Source: Letharia columbiana (lineage: Eukaryota; Ascomycota; Lecanoromycetes; Lecanorales; Parmeliaceae). From it: DNA of 64,000 nt. The notes beneath the pieces were generated by a model that saw only the letters and a program-made list of their open reading frames with translations, did not search any database and was not told where the DNA came from. The position numbers and the translations under genes were made by a program. Where the stretch lies: the NCBI RefSeq assembly GCF_014066305.1, contig NW_023501071.1, positions 248,001 to 312,000 of the forward strand, in the 5' to 3' direction. Numbering within the stretch: the first letter of the stretch is position 1; each line of letters starts with the position of its first letter. Below, in pieces: positions 45,899-59,064 of the stretch.

Positions 45899-46383
45899 CT
45901 CTTCTCTCTTAAATAGTTATAGTCTCTATAGCTAATAAATCGAAGATATAGATCTATTACTTATCTTATATCTTTAAATATCTATAATCTCTATAGATCT
46001 TAACTAGAGAAGATTTATTAGAGATTCTAAAGATATAAATTATATCTTATCTATATATAAGTAAGAATCTCTAAGTTCTTCTTTAATCTTCTTATTATAA
46101 TTCTTTAAAAGAATTATATATATATTATAACTTAATTACTCGCTGAAAATCAATTAAAGAAATAAGAACTTTTAATATATTATATCGAGCTAAATTAATA
46201 TTATTCTCCGACGACGACGACGATAGTAATATCGTATTTCGAAGATTTCGCTAGCGTATCGTTAATAGTACTTTATTATAATATTAAAAACTCTTAATTT
46301 AACGAAGATTTATAAAAAAATTAAAAAAATAGTAATTAAAAACGAATTTACTATATAGTAGTTATCTAATTTTATATTTATAA

Positions 46384-47837
46384 TAAGTAAAAACCTATGA
46401 ATTAAATTTATAAAGTTGAATTTTTCTAAGTTAAATCGAATTTTAGCCCTAGCCCTAAGTTAAATCGAACTCTAATCGCTTACTATACGTTTTTAACCTA
46501 CTTTCATTACTATAAAATTAATTTAATCTATATAATATAGATATATATATACGAAGAGAGGCGCGCTAATTCTTAATAATTGTCTATAAAAAATATAGAA
46601 AGGCTATATCCTTATGATAAGAAGTATCGAAATATCAAAAAGAAATAAAGATAACGTGCTAATTAATGGTGTAAATCCCATAATATCTTCTATCGTAGTA
46701 AAATTTTTCGAATAATAAAATAGCTGTAGATATCGGATAATTTTAATTTATCTAAATATATATCGTCTAATATTTCTTCTATAGAGGTTTAATCAACTAT
46801 AATCGTCGTAGTAGATTCTTCTCTTATAATATTATTATAGTAATATACTATATTAATATAATAAGAATAATAAACTAAGTTATAGTAATATTCTTCGCTT
46901 ACTAAGTAATAATTTAATATGAGATCGTGAAGAGTATATAACGTGGGATCTTGGAGAGCTAAGTCGTGTTTCTGATGATGATAATTTTATTACCACTTAG
47001 TTTCTTCGTAGTATTCTCCGTAGTATTCTCCGTATTTACCTATTATAGTTTCTTCTTTTACTTCTTAATATAGTAGGAATAATAGACTAAGTTATAGTGA
47101 TATTCTCCGCTTACTAAGTAATAATTTAATATAAAATCGTGGAGAGTATATAACGTGGGATCTTAGAGAGCTAAGCCGTGTTCTTAATACTAAAGGCCTT
47201 ATTACCGCTTAATTTCTCCGTAGTATTCTTCGTATTCGCTTACTATATTAACTTCTCTTATACTAGTTAAGTAAATTAATATAAGATTATAAAGAGTAGG
47301 CTTATTATATTACTACTACTGATAACTATCTTCGCAATATTCTCCGTAGTATTCTCCGTATTCGTCTATTATAGATTCTCCTCTTATTTAATTAAGTGCG
47401 AGAGTATCGAGGGTAAATATATTTATATTAGTGGAATTAATAGAATAATAAAAGAAGAATAATTATATAAATAGATGAAAGAATTATTATTCGATCTCGA
47501 ACGCGTCTAATATAACTACTATAACTATTATATTTAAATATTTATTTAATCTACTAATAGTAGACTAAACTTTATTATTTTTATAGCGTTAGAAAGCGTA
47601 TATTAAGCTCTATAATTTATTAAATTATAAAGAAATAGTATTTATAGAGAGCTGGTTATTTTAGAGGATAAGACTTCTATATATAGATTTTTATAGATTT
47701 TTAATAATTACGAACGCTAATTTATTTACCCGCGGTATCTAATTAAAAAGCGTAGATCTAATAAATTTATAATTAGCTATATATATAAATTTAAGATTTT
47801 CTAGTTTAGCTCTATCTTATTCTTTTATATATATTAA
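46384..47837 (-). mobile_element. Long Helitron copy, partly deleted, mild RIP
   Basis: The 3' end TAAGTAAAAACC is at the left and the 5' end TATATATTAA at the right. The flanks TTTATAA and TAAAGAAG fit A^T insertion. It is 1.45 kb, with two tandem units of about 213 bases (46860-47240) and without most of the coiled-coil-like frame. Many CpA/TpG sites are kept (GGTGTAAATCCCATAATA, TGATGATGATAATTT), so it looks younger than the copy at 5533-7681. Confidence 0.8.
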
Positions 47838-48259
47838 TAAAGAAGAAATTAATAAAATAATCTAATTTAATTAATCGAGATCTCTTAAATCGAATCGAGT
47901 TATAAACGCTAAAACTTTAAATTTAATATTAAGTAGATTTAGTATAAGATAATAAGCCTCTCTATAAAATTTCATATAGTTGATAGCGATTAAGACTATT
48001 AACGATAATAGTAAGATTTATAGATAACGTACTATAGCTGTAAAAATCGTTTAGATATATAATAATAAGAGAAGTCTATTTAATAGATTTAATATAAGAT
48101 TATTATTAAGTAATATAAATCTAAGAAATTAATTTACGAATATAAAAAAATAAGACTATTTTAAAGATATCGAATAATTTCAATTTATTTATATCTATAC
48201 TAATTTCGACTATATTTAAATTACTACGTTCTTAATTATATTCGTCTACTACGTTCTTA

Positions 48260-48960
48260 TAACTATATTATTTATAAATCTAATATATTTATATAGTTAT
48301 ATCTATTATCTATATTTCTCTAAATTAAAATAAGAAATAATAGTATATTTATTACGTAATTTACTTTTATATTCGAGTCTTACTTTAATATATTATTTAA
48401 TAAATTTCTTTATCTTTTTTATCGTAAGTCGCTCCGCCTTAGCTCGAGTATAATACTCTATTTTTATTAGATATTTCTTTATATCTAATAGCGACGTAAA
48501 TTTAAGTAATTCTCTATATATAGTATAAATATTTTAAAGATAATATATTATTCTAATTTTTAAGTCGTATATTAAATTCTCTTCTATAAGAATATATAAT
48601 AAGTCGCTAATATATCTTATAAATTTTATATAGAATTTAAGAAATAATAGCTTATCTTAATTTAGTATCTTAAGAGCTAAAATATTCGCTTATTAGATAA
48701 TCTCTAATAGATTTTTATAAAGATTATTTAATTAATTTAAAAGATTATTAATTAAAATATATAAATTCGAGATAATCTTTCGACGTCTAGATATTATATA
48801 TTTAATAGTCTTTTCTTTAAAACGCGATATAATATAATTTATTTAAAAAGCGTTAATAGAATAATAGTCTTTATTAAAATTAAGTTTATCTATAATTCTT
48901 ATTTTTTAGTTCTTAAATTTAGATCTATTAATACTATTAAATATAAATAGATTTAATAAT
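48260..48960 (-). pseudogene. Gypsy gag relic
   Basis: The complement reads like Ty3/Gypsy gag, matching the two + strand gag relics at 57480-58180 and 59600-60290. Segments corresponding to 'FYADL-KYIK', 'LYNLI' and 'ELKKYI' can be followed. No zinc knuckle is preserved. Gag would form the particle shell. Confidence 0.5.
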
Positions 48961-48969
48961 TATAAGCTA

Positions 48970-49934
48970 AGTAATTATCTAATTAACTATAGCGAGATTA
49001 GTCGATATCGATGTCTTAATATTTCGAAATCTTATAGTATAGATAAAGATAGGGACGGAGGTAAAGCGGAGATACTAGACGAGTTTTAATCTTATATCTC
49101 GAGTTTCTAAGATCGTTCTAGCTAACTCGATATTTCTTAATATCGCTAATAAAGATCTTTAGTAGATAAAGAGCGTTATATATATAATATACGAAGTTAT
49201 AGCGAACTTAAAAGCGAATATCTTATATATAAATCTTCGTATATAAGATAATATATAGAAGAAGACTAGCTACGATATATAAAAGATTATAACTTAAAAA
49301 AAGTATTCTTATATCGACGATATAGAGAGTAATATCTTAATATTAATATAGATAAATTTAAGTTAGAATTTATAATATATTAAATATAGATAAAAATAAG
49401 GCGGAGAAGATAGACGTAAAAGCGTCTTTATCGAATAAGATAAAGAGATCTCTAGAATTCTAATACTATAAAGATATATACGAGTTGAGAAAGATAGTAG
49501 ATCTCTATATTAAGAGTCGAAGTTTAATAATAACGCTTATACTCGTTTCTTAACTAATTAAGTTATTATAAAAACTATAAGTATTCTAAATAGTATTCTT
49601 TTAAATAATAGAAAGTTCGTCGAGAGTTTATTAGTCGATAATAAACTTTTTATAAGAAATAAAGCGAAGAAAGATTTCTTATATTCGATATAGAGAACTC
49701 GTTTTTTTTTAATAATTCGGGCTATCGTTAATAGTATAGATTATTTAATATAGGTTCTTTTAAATAATATAGATATCTTATAATTTAAATATATAGTAAG
49801 ACTTCTATATAATAGAAATATCTAGCGTTTTCTTTATTAAGCTCGATTACTTACTTCGAGTAGAGAGTAAAAAATATTTATTAATTCTCTTTATCGAATT
49901 AAAAGAAATATAAAGAAGTCTTATTATAATATTA
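48970..49934 (-). other. 5' leader region of the gag-only derivative
   Basis: It corresponds, inverted, to 55921-57470. It has shared blocks such as ACTTTCTACTCGAAGTAAG and CTTTATTTCTTA(T/C)AAAAAG. It is less AT-rich than most of the window (AAGATAGGGACGGAGGTAAAG at about 49046). No motif. Confidence 0.45.
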
Positions 49935-50092
49935 GAATTAATATAGAGATATATTATATAAATAATATAGAATAGAATAATAAAACTATTAAATTATATA
50001 TATAAGAAGAAGATATAATATAATAGAAAATGTCTTCGCTAAGATATTAGACTATAGGACTAAGTAATATATTAAGAATACGCTTATAATAA
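49935..50092 (-). repeat. 5' LTR of the gag-only Gypsy derivative
   Basis: A repeat of about 160 bases matching 45725-45898. One TpG (AAAATGTCTTCGC) is kept. Copia sequence begins directly after it. Confidence 0.65.
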
Positions 50093-53000
50093 ATCGAAGT
50101 AAAGACGCTAGAGGAAGACTATTAAAATTGAATTTCGATAATATTATCGAATAACTTCTTAATAAAAAATATCGTTAAAAAATAACTAGTATTAACGACT
50201 TTAATAGTAAAATTATATTTATATATAATAAAAATAAGAGAAATAGCGATAAGAATCGTAATAATAATAATAATAAAAATATTCTTAAATCTAAGTATAA
50301 TAACTATAACTTTCGCTATAATAGAATTTATTAATTATTTAATCTCAATTAAGCCTTCGCTAAGTAAATTAAAAAAAATAAAAATTATATTAAGAAATTT
50401 AAGAAGAAGAAGAAGATTAATAAGTCTATCTTTATTAGATCTAGTAAAATATTAAAAATAGTAAAGATAATCTATATAAAGACTATTATAATATTATATA
50501 ATAATAACTAGTATTTTAATAATATAGCGTTATTTTATATAATATATTCTAAAGTCTATCTTATTAAAAAACTAATATCTCTCGAAAATCTTATTTTAGT
50601 TAAGATCGCTAATAATAAAATATTAAAGGCTACTATAGTCGATAGTACTTTACTAAAAACTCTTATTAAGAATAAAAATAGCGAGAATAAGAAATATTTA
50701 TTAATATTAATAAATGTTTACTACGTCGATAGTCTATCTATTAATCTACTCTCTCTAAATATATTATAATATAATAATCTTACTTATATTAAAAAGAGAA
50801 ATTATTTAAAGATCTATAATAATAATAATATTATTATTCTTAAAAAAGAATTAATAAATATATTTTATAAGTTTAGACTTATATTATTTAAAGCTATAAT
50901 AATTAAAAAGATTACTATAATTATAATTATTAAAACTAACTATTATAAAATAATAGCTATTGAAATAATATTAAATATTAAGCTATCTAAACTTCGATAA
51001 TATTATTAAACTATTAATTATAATAAAAAAAATAAAAATTATAGATAATATTAAAAGATAATTTTATAAATTATATATTTATAAAAAATAGAAGAAGGCT
51101 TTAGATTATAAATTAATAATTAAAATAGAAAATACTTTTAATAGTATTTATATAGATCTCTTTAAAAAAAATTACTTCGCTTTAAAGAAGACTATTATTA
51201 TTACTCTATAAAGATTAATTAAAAAACTCGATTTCGATAAATAGACTTTCTAAAAATTAAGAATTAAATATCTAAATTACTATAGAATATTATTATTATA
51301 ATTAAAATATAGTTTTATACTATCTTTAAATATATTTATTCTAATAATAATAATAAATATAATAACGAGAAAATTTTAGATTAGCTAATTTTCTAAGATA
51401 GATAATAAAAATTAATTATATTTAATTTATTTAAATAAGACGAGTAAAAGCCTATGAATTAAATTTATATATTTTTTTTAATTAGAGCTATCGAGTAAGT
51501 AGATAAGCGATCTTTAATAAGCGAACTTTAATGAGCGATATTTGAATTCCTTGCGCTTTAATAATTATAAGACTAAATTTCATAAAAAAAATCTTAAGAT
51601 TTTAATAGAAAATAAAAAAGTTATTCTATATATCAATAATGTACGCCTATTTTTTTAATAAGGGAGGCGCGGGAGGGCGAGATTTTAATAATTGCGGACG
51701 CTAATTTATTTACCCGCGGTATTTAACTAAAAAGCGTAGACCTAACGAATTAATAATTGACTGCACATACAAATTCAAGGTTTTCTAGTTTAGCCCTATC
51801 TTATTCTTTTATATATACTAATAATATTAATAAGTATATTAATAATATTCTTATTTAAAAGATATATATTTAATTTATATTTATAGATTTATTATTAAGT
51901 CTATAGACTAAGATAATTAGAATAATTATTTTAAATATAAATTATTTATTTATAACTCTATTAAGAAAGATAGCTATAATATTATATAAGACTTTTATTA
52001 AAAAGAAGCTAAATATAGCTTATTTAAGATTACTTAAAATAATAATTTATACTTATAATTATAAGTTTAAATAAAAAAGAAAAATAATTAAATAAGAGTT
52101 TAAATATATTTTATTTAGCTATAAGAAATTTAATTAATATTAATTATAAAATAAATATAAATCTCATTTAATATAATAATATAATATTTTATAAAAATCT
52201 CTTTAAACTTTTACTCTATCTTTTAGTAATATTAAGAATAAATTAAGTAAAATATTAAAGAATAAGAATATTATAAATACTATTACTATCGCTAAAAGAA
52301 TTTTATTATTTTTAAAAGCTTCTTTTTTATTAATCTTAAATAATAAGATAATAATAAATATATCTAGAGAAGACTTTAAGATTATAATTTAAAATTATTT
52401 ATAAATCTAGAAAATCTCGAGATTAGTTATATTTTAGATTTATTTGAATTAAATAATTAGAAGAGTATTATTTTTAATATATTAAACTCTTTTATACTTA
52501 ATCTATTAAGATACTTATAGCGAATTAAGAATATATTAAAAAATTATAATATTATTTAAAATAATAAATAAATTAACTTCGATATTTTAAAGAAGAAATT
52601 TATTAAGTTAGTATAAGCTATATCGCTTATATCTAATATTAAATCTTATACTTATAAAGAAGTAATTAATAAACTTAAAGTATCTTAATAGATAATCGCT
52701 ATATAATAGTAAAAAAACTTATTATATAAGATAAAAATATAAAAGCTAATATTAAGACTAATATATCGTATTATTTTTAAGAGAAGATAGATTTATAAGA
52801 AGAAAATAGAAGTAAATAATGAAATTCTATACTATAAAACTAGATATATTATTAAAGACTTTCTTTAATAAGAAGATATCGACTATAATAAAATCTTTTT
52901 AAATATTATTAAATTAATTATATAAAAGATTTTCTTAGCTTTAATTATATATTATAATTAAAAAATAAATCTAATCGATATTATAATAGTATTTCTCTAT

Positions 53001-54300
53001 ATAGAATTTAAGTATAAGATATATATAAAATAGCTAGAAGACTTTATCGAATTAGATTAAGATCGAGTTTATTTATTATTTAGAGTATTATATAAATTAA
53101 AATAATCTAATTATAGATAATATAAGACATTAATAATATTTCTATTTAAAATTAAAATTATATATTTATAATTCGATTTATATCTATTTCTCTATAAATT
53201 AAATAAAGAAATTATCTTTCTAGTTATTTATATCGATAATATTAAAATTATTAATAATTAACTATTAATTAAGTAGACTAAAAATTTTTATATAAATAAT
53301 TTAATATCGTTAATTTTAATTTATATATATACTATCTAAGTATAAAGATTAAATAAAATTACTTAATAAAAATACTTAAAATAAATTAATTTATATTTCT
53401 TAATAAGATTTTTATAATTTATAATATAGAAAAATATCGTATTTTATCTACTTTAATAAAATTAAATATAAATAACTATTTTATTCTACTATCTAATATT
53501 TATATAATTTATTTAAAAAATATTATTATATTTAAAAGTAGCTTTAAGAAAATTAATTATTTAATTACTTAAATATAATTAAATATAATATTTACTATTA
53601 ATAAATTAACTATATTCTCTTTTAATTTAAATTATTAATATTAATAAATATATAAAAGAATATTATAATATTTAATTAAGATTAGAAAATATAGAGTAAT
53701 CTTCGAAATTATAAAAATAATAATAATATAATTATTTAATTACTCGATTATTAATTAAATTAATAAAATATTTATAATATAATTAATAATTAAAATAATT
53801 ATAATATTAAATAATAGACTTATTAATTAAAGATTTATTAAATAGAAGACTATAGTATAATCTATATATAAGATTAAATATATAATTACTTTTAATACTA
53901 TTTAAAATATAATATAAATATATTTTATTTTATTAAAGCTTAAATAATAGTTAAATAAATTATTTATAATATAATATAATAATAAGAGAGCTATAGATTT
54001 AATAAAGAATTCTATAAATTATAAAAGATTACGCTATATTAACGTTAGCTATTATTTTATATATAAATTAATAATTAATTAAATACTAAGATATAAATAT
54101 ATATATATAAAAAATATAAAGATTAACGATTTTATTAACGTATTAATTATTATAAAATTTAATAATTTTATCGATATAATAAGATTAGTAAATAGAGATC
54201 TAGATTAATAAATTAGAATAATATATAATTTTAATATTAAAATAGAGATATTTAAATATTACTAGATAGAGAAAGTATTAATATATTTAATTTCTTCTAT
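50093..54300 (+). pseudogene. Ty1/Copia polyprotein relic
   Basis: Copia domain order is clear. The gag zinc knuckle (KYNNYNFRYNRIY, Cys/His turned to Tyr) is at 50293-50340. A protease and gag-pre-integrase region has YLLILINVYYVDSLSINLLSL at about 50700-50760. Integrase has YIDLFKK (51155) and IYSNNNNKYNNEKI (about 51330; the family has 'RSDNGGEY'). RT reads FIQIEFK... near 'QMDVVTAFLYGEL' (52970-53015) and YIDNI (53227; the family has YVDD). RNase H has KNSIYYKRLRYINVSYYF (about 54008-54060). The N-terminal gag and 5' LTR are missing, cut at the left by the Gypsy derivative. A short Helitron lies at 51441-51821. The tail near 54240-54360 (TCTTCTATATTC...) may be the start of the 3' LTR. 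Confidence 0.88.
51441..51821 (-). mobile_element. Short Helitron copy with the least RIP
   Basis: The ends are CGAGTAAAAGCC (left) and TATATATACTAA (right). The flanks AATAAGA and TAATATTAA sit in the Copia integrase and rejoin without duplicated bases. CpA/TpG sites such as TTGACTGCACATACAAATTC and the GC-rich GGGAGGCGCGGGAGGGCGAG are intact. It is the best template in the window for the ancestral family sequence. Confidence 0.85.
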
Positions 54301-54569
54301 ATTCTATATATACGTTTCTTTTATATTCTTTTATATATATTCTATTATTATTTCTTTTATATAGCCAGCTATAGATAATAATACTTTATTCTTTATTAAT
54401 TATATAATAGCTAATAATTCTATTACTAAATCTACTCGTAAATTTCAGAAGTAAGTCTCGCCGCTAAAATTTTAGCGTCTTAACGGCCGTTTTTATCGTA
54501 TAGCTTTATTTATTATATTATTTACTTTATAATAACTTTATTATATTATTATTTCATACCTCTATATAA
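54301..54569. other. Junction region between Copia and the next relic
   Basis: It has ATATATAC/TTTCTTTTATAT-type repeats at 54300-54360, possibly Copia LTR, then a patch with more G/C (AAGTAAGTCTCGCCGCTAAAA, TCTTAACGGCCG) at 54455-54500. No firm feature. Confidence 0.35.
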
Positions 54570-55250
54570 TTTCGAAACTAGTTACGCGCTTAGAGTAGTT
54601 ATAACTACTTATAGACTACTATATCTCGAAGAGTATAATACTATTAAGCGAAAAACGGGCGTATTAGCTAATACTACGGCTTATTTTATATAAAGAGTAA
54701 TTACTAGAGCTAAAAACGAGGATTTTAATAATATTCTAGCCTATTTAGATAATATAAATAAATCTAAAACTTCTACTCGAATAGAAGACTAATTAAATCT
54801 CTTAAAATAAGTACGCTAGGCCTTTCTTAAGCACCTACGACTCTTCTATAACTAGACTATCGAATAAGAAAATATCGATATTTTAGAGGCGAATAGAAAG
54901 CGAAAATAAGATAAAGATAAGCTATAGTTATTAGTATTAGACTTAGTACTTTATAGAGTCGCTTTATAATATACTTATAAGACGAATAATAATTATACTA
55001 TAAAGAGAATTAAGCGAAAAATAGAGTCGAAAAAGCTACGACTAAATTACTACGAAGAATATAAACGAAATAATCTTTATATTTAAATCCTTAGCGAGTT
55101 AGATAAGAGATCTATCTTTATTACTAATAACGAATACTATTATAAAATTTATAATAATAATCGTAAACGACGACGTATTTCTATAGAGAAGGGAAGATCT
55201 ATTAAAATAGTAGCTATTATCGATACTTCGATATAATTCACATAAATGCA
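54570..55250 (+). pseudogene. Probable Tc1/mariner-type transposase relic
   Basis: The + strand reads KRKTGVLANTTAYFI then RVITRAKNEDFNNILAYLDN (about 54650-54760), which resembles a helix-turn-helix DNA-binding domain of fungal Tc1/mariner transposases. Later blocks RIKRKIESKKLRLNYYEEYKRN (about 55010-55075) and RKRRRISIEKGRSIKIVAII (about 55163-55225) fit the 'K-RL-FA--H--W' and 'RRR-W...' spacing of the catalytic domain. RIP is lighter than in the LTR elements. The Asp residues of the DDE/D triad cannot be assigned with certainty, and no TIRs were located. Confidence 0.45.
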
Positions 55251-55480
55251 CTAAGCTTCCTATTCTACGAAATTAGATATCGAACTATAGTACTATTAAC
55301 TAGTATATACTACTATTAAAAGACGTAAATTAGAGGCCGAAATTATATTAAGAAATTACGAACTTAAGGAAGAAATGAATAAAAAAAGAAGTCTCGTAGA
55401 AATTTCGAGAATATTTAAATATGCTATGATTGAAGTAGTTTATTATAAGCTAAAAGATAGTAATAAGTTTAAAAAATAAA
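55251..55480 (+). other. Stop-free frame next to the transposase relic
   Basis: From about 55304 to 55477 one frame is open, about 58 codons: TIKRRKLEAEIILRNYELK, EEMNKKRSLVEISRIF, YAMIEVVYYKLKDSNKF. It is charged, with an ATG inside. It may be a further part of the same element, or an accessory frame. Not identified. Confidence 0.3.
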
Positions 55481-55748
55481 TATCTCTTCTTTAAAGCATC
55501 TCTTATTAGTATTCTTTTATTTAAAATTCTTTATAGTTATAATACGTCTAGTTATAATAGTCTTCTTATACTTTAAATAACGTTCTAGTAAATTCTTCTT
55601 TTATCTACGATTTTTCTAATTTGAAAAGACTATTTTATTAAGTATTATAATATTAAAAAGAGAGGTTTAGAAGATATCGATCTAATAAAAAGCGAATATA
55701 ATATTATTATCTATTTAAGAGCGGCGATAATTAATTAAGAAGTTATTT
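55481..55748. other. Unassigned spacer
   Basis: AT-rich, with a few G/C patches (ATCTATTTAAGAGCGGCGATAATT at about 55710). It leads into the first LTR of the tandem array. Nothing recognised. Confidence 0.3.
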
Positions 55749-55920
55749 ATATTATAAGCGTACTCTTAATATACCCTTTAGTCTTATAACTAGCGAGTCT
55801 TAACGAGGATATTTTCTATTATATTATATCTTCTTCTTATCTATAAAGTTTAATAATCTTATTATTCTAATTCTATTTTATTTATATTAATATTATATTT
55901 ATACTAATTCTAATATTATA
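55749..55920 (+). repeat. LTR 1 of the array
   Basis: It starts near TATTATAAGCGTACTCTTAA and ends near CTAATTCTAATATTATA. It is about 172 bases and keeps CCCTTTAGTCTTATAACTAGCGAG. Confidence 0.6.
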
Positions 55921-56331
55921 ATAAAACTTCTTTATATATCTCTCGACGAAGAGAACTAATAGATTTTTTACTTTCTACTCGAAGTAAGTAATCGAGTTTA
56001 ATAAAGAAAACGCTAGATATTTCTATTATATAGAAGTTCTATTATATATTTAAATTATTAAATATTTATATTATTCGAAAGAATCTATATTAAATAGCCT
56101 TTATTATTAATAATAGTTTAATCTATTAAAAAATCGAGTCCTCTATATTAAATATAAGAAATCCTTCTTCGCTTTATATTATAACTTACTTAAATCTTAA
56201 TCTATCTCTTAAGTAAAGTAATATTATTAAAAAGAGTTATACTTAAAGTATTTATAATCTTTATAACGATTTAATTAATTAAAAAACGAGTATTATAAAT
56301 CTTTATAAAGAAATAATACTATTTCGAATAT

Positions 56332-56510
56332 TATTATTATAAGCGTACTCTTAATATATTACTTAGCTTTATAACTAGCGAGCCTTAATAAAGATATTCT
56401 CTATTATATTATATCTTCTTTTCATATATATAATTCGATAGCCTTATTATTTTTAATCTATCTTATTTATATTAGTATCGTATTTATACTAATTCTAATA
56501 TTATAATAAG
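56332..56510 (+). repeat. LTR 2 of the array
   Basis: It closely matches LTR 1: TTATAAGCGTACTCTTAATA, TATAACTAGCGAGCCTTAA and the same end. Between LTR 1 and LTR 2 lie only about 410 bases of leader, so that unit is a large deletion. Confidence 0.6.
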
Positions 56511-57479
56511 ACTTCTTTATACCTCTATTCGACGAAGAGAATTAACGGGTTTTTTACTTTCTATTTAAAGTAAGCGATTAAGCCTAATAAAGAAAACGCT
56601 AAGTATTTCTATTATATAGAAGTTTTATTATATATTTAAATTATAAATTATCTATATTATTCGAAAGAATCTATATTAGATAATCTATATTATTAACGAT
56701 AGTTTAATCTATTAAAAAACGAGTCCCCTATATTAAGAATAAGAAATTCTTCTTTACTTTATTTCTTACAAAAAGTCTATCACCGACTAAAAGACCCTCG
56801 ACGAACTTTCTATTATTCGAAAGGAAGCTATTTAGAGTACTTATAGTCTTTATAGCGACTTAATTAGTTAAGAAACGAAAGAAATAATACTATTTCGAGT
56901 ATTATATTAAACTTTAACTTTTAATATAAAGATTTATTATTTTTCTTAACTCGTATACGCCTTTATAGTATCGAAGTTTTAGAGATCTCTTTATTTTACT
57001 CGATAAAGATATTATTTAATATTTATAATTCTATAACGAGGAAGCCTAGTTAAAATCACTATTTTTATATCTATCTTCTCTACTTCGTTCTTATCTATAT
57101 TTAATATATTATAAATTCTTTAAATCTATCTATATTAATATTAAGATATCTTTTTTTATATTATCGATTATCTATAATTCGCAATTAGTCTTATCTTATA
57201 TACGACGATTTATATAGAAGATATTTACCTTTAAACTCGTCGTTACTTTATATATTATATATATAATAATCTCTATCTATTAAGAATCTATATTAGCGAT
57301 ATTACGAAGTATCGAATAAGATATAAGACTAAAACTCGCCTAATATCTCTACTCCGCCTTCGCCTTTATTCTTATAATTATCTACTTTATAAGATTTCGA
57401 GATATTTAGAGTAAATCGATAATTGTAAATTAAATAACTACTTAGTTTAAGATTATTAGATCTATCTATCTTTATAGAT

Positions 57480-58185
57480 ACTAATTTAATATTATTTAAT
57501 AATTATAAAATAAGAATTTAAGATAAGCTTATTTATAATAATAATTATTTTCTTATTAATACTTTTAAAATTATCTATATTATAGCGAGACTTAAAGAGA
57601 AAGCTAGTTAATACGTATCTATTAGATAACGATATCGCTTATACTTTATAGTCGATAATCTTCTAGATTATTTAAGTAACGTATATAAAATACTCTTATT
57701 CGTTCTTAAGGAAATTTATTAATATACTTATAATAAAATAAGCTAAGAAAGTTAATTATTTCTTAAATTCTACGATAATCTTATTAAATATATTAAATAT
57801 AATTTTAAGAATAATAGTTTTAATCTTCTTAGAAATAATAGTCTAATAAACGATATATAAAAGAAATCGAAACTTCGTTTATATAACTTAATTAATCTAT
57901 TAATAAGAGATTAAACTATACTCGAGTTAAAGAAATATATTATAAAAATATAGCTTTAATATTAATAAATTATTAAGGAATTTATCGAAAAGAAGGCTAA
58001 AAGATTCGTGAAGTAAAATATAAAAGTAAAGGTCGAGGTTGATATAAAGAAGAAATATTCGATTATAACTTATCTTACTTTTAATATATAGAGTTTAAGT
58101 CTTATTAAGATAGAGAATCTTATAAATAAGAATTAAACTTATATATAAAAGTATACTAAATACTTTAAATTTTATATAAATTTTA
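57480..58185 (+). pseudogene. Gypsy gag relic, unit 1
   Basis: It reads AYLQQQLFSYQYF, then ETKREASQYVSIRQRYRL and LDYLSNVYKILLFVLKEI (about 57590-57720), then FLKFYDNLIKYIKYNFKNN, LRLYNLINLLIRD and KKYIIKI. The pattern (size, 'ASQYV', 'F--FY--L--Y') fits Ty3/Gypsy gag. The end carries KQIKVKVEVDIKKK. A knuckle is not clear. Stops are at RIP-type positions only. Confidence 0.6.
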
Positions 58186-58199
58186 ATAAAGTATACGAG

Positions 58200-58890
58200 C
58201 TTAGTTGCTAGGGCTTTCTATAACGATATCGCGTTTTTAAATAAATTAAAATTATTCGATATTTTTAGAATAGCCTTTTCTTTATATTCGTAGATTAATT
58301 TCTTAAATCTATATTACTTAATAATAATCTTATATTAAACTTACTAAGTAGACTCTTCTTATTATTATATATCTAAAGATCTTTTAAAGCTATTATATAT
58401 TATTTATAAATCTTATTATTATCGTCGATAGTCTTTATTAATATCGTTTATATAATATTTTATAAAGAAACTTATTTAATATTAAATTAGAGTCTTAGCG
58501 TCTATAACTTAACTCGATTTAAAAGCTCTTAATTAATTATATTATATTATTTTACATATATTTTATTTACTTAGATATAAATTCGAAAATTATTACTATT
58601 TACTTCTACGCTTATAGATATTATTTTCGCTATATTATATCGATTTTCTTTTAACTAAGCTCTTTATATATATCTATATCTCGACTAATAATATCGCTAT
58701 AGCGTAAATATAAAGAGTTATTATTATTTTTAATATCTCTTATAAAGAAAGATATAATACTAGAGTTTTCGAATACGATTATTTCTTTACTACTTTTACT
58801 ATTTTTTAGACGTTAAGCGTATATATATATCTATTTTTCTATCTTTTTACTTACTAATTATAAAATATAATTTTATAAAGAGAGAGAGTA
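58200..58890 (+). other. 3' non-coding region, unit 1
   Basis: It follows gag with the AAATTATTCGATATTTTTAG block shared with 2586-3255. The uninterrupted sequences GTATACTAAATACTTTAAATT (58154) and TTATTTTACATATATTTTATT (58543) are the empty sites for the Helitrons at 60291 and 63151 in unit 2. Confidence 0.55.
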
Positions 58891-58891
58891 G

Positions 58892-59064
58892 TATTATAAG
58901 CGTATTTTTAATATATCTCTTAATTTTATAGCTAGCGAGCCTTAACGAAGATATCTTCTATTATATTATATCTTCTTCTTATTTATATAGTTCGATAATC
59001 TTATTATTCTCGTTTTATATTATTTATACTAGTATCGTATCTATATTAATTCTAATAATTATAG
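58892..59064 (+). repeat. LTR 3 of the array
   Basis: It is shared by units 1 and 2. It keeps TATAGCTAGCGAGCCTTAACG and ends near TCTAATAATTATAG. Confidence 0.6.

Larger units (their letters stand above)
45725..50092 (-). mobile_element. Gag-only Gypsy derivative with both LTRs
   Basis: The 5' LTR is at 49935-50092 and the 3' LTR at 45725-45898. Between them, on the minus strand, are a leader (49930-48970), a gag relic (48960-48260) and the 3' non-coding region (48250-47838 and 46383-45899). Pol is absent: gag runs directly into the region that follows the chromodomain in the element at 2412-5220. Without the inserted Helitron (46384-47837) it is about 2.9 kb. It matches the units at 55749-64000. 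It would need proteins from an autonomous Gypsy to move. Confidence 0.65.

Noticed and set aside
46207..46223. GACGACGAC run as a functional acidic tract
   Set aside because: It is a short trinucleotide run in the non-coding 3' region of the gag-only element, with no open frame around it.
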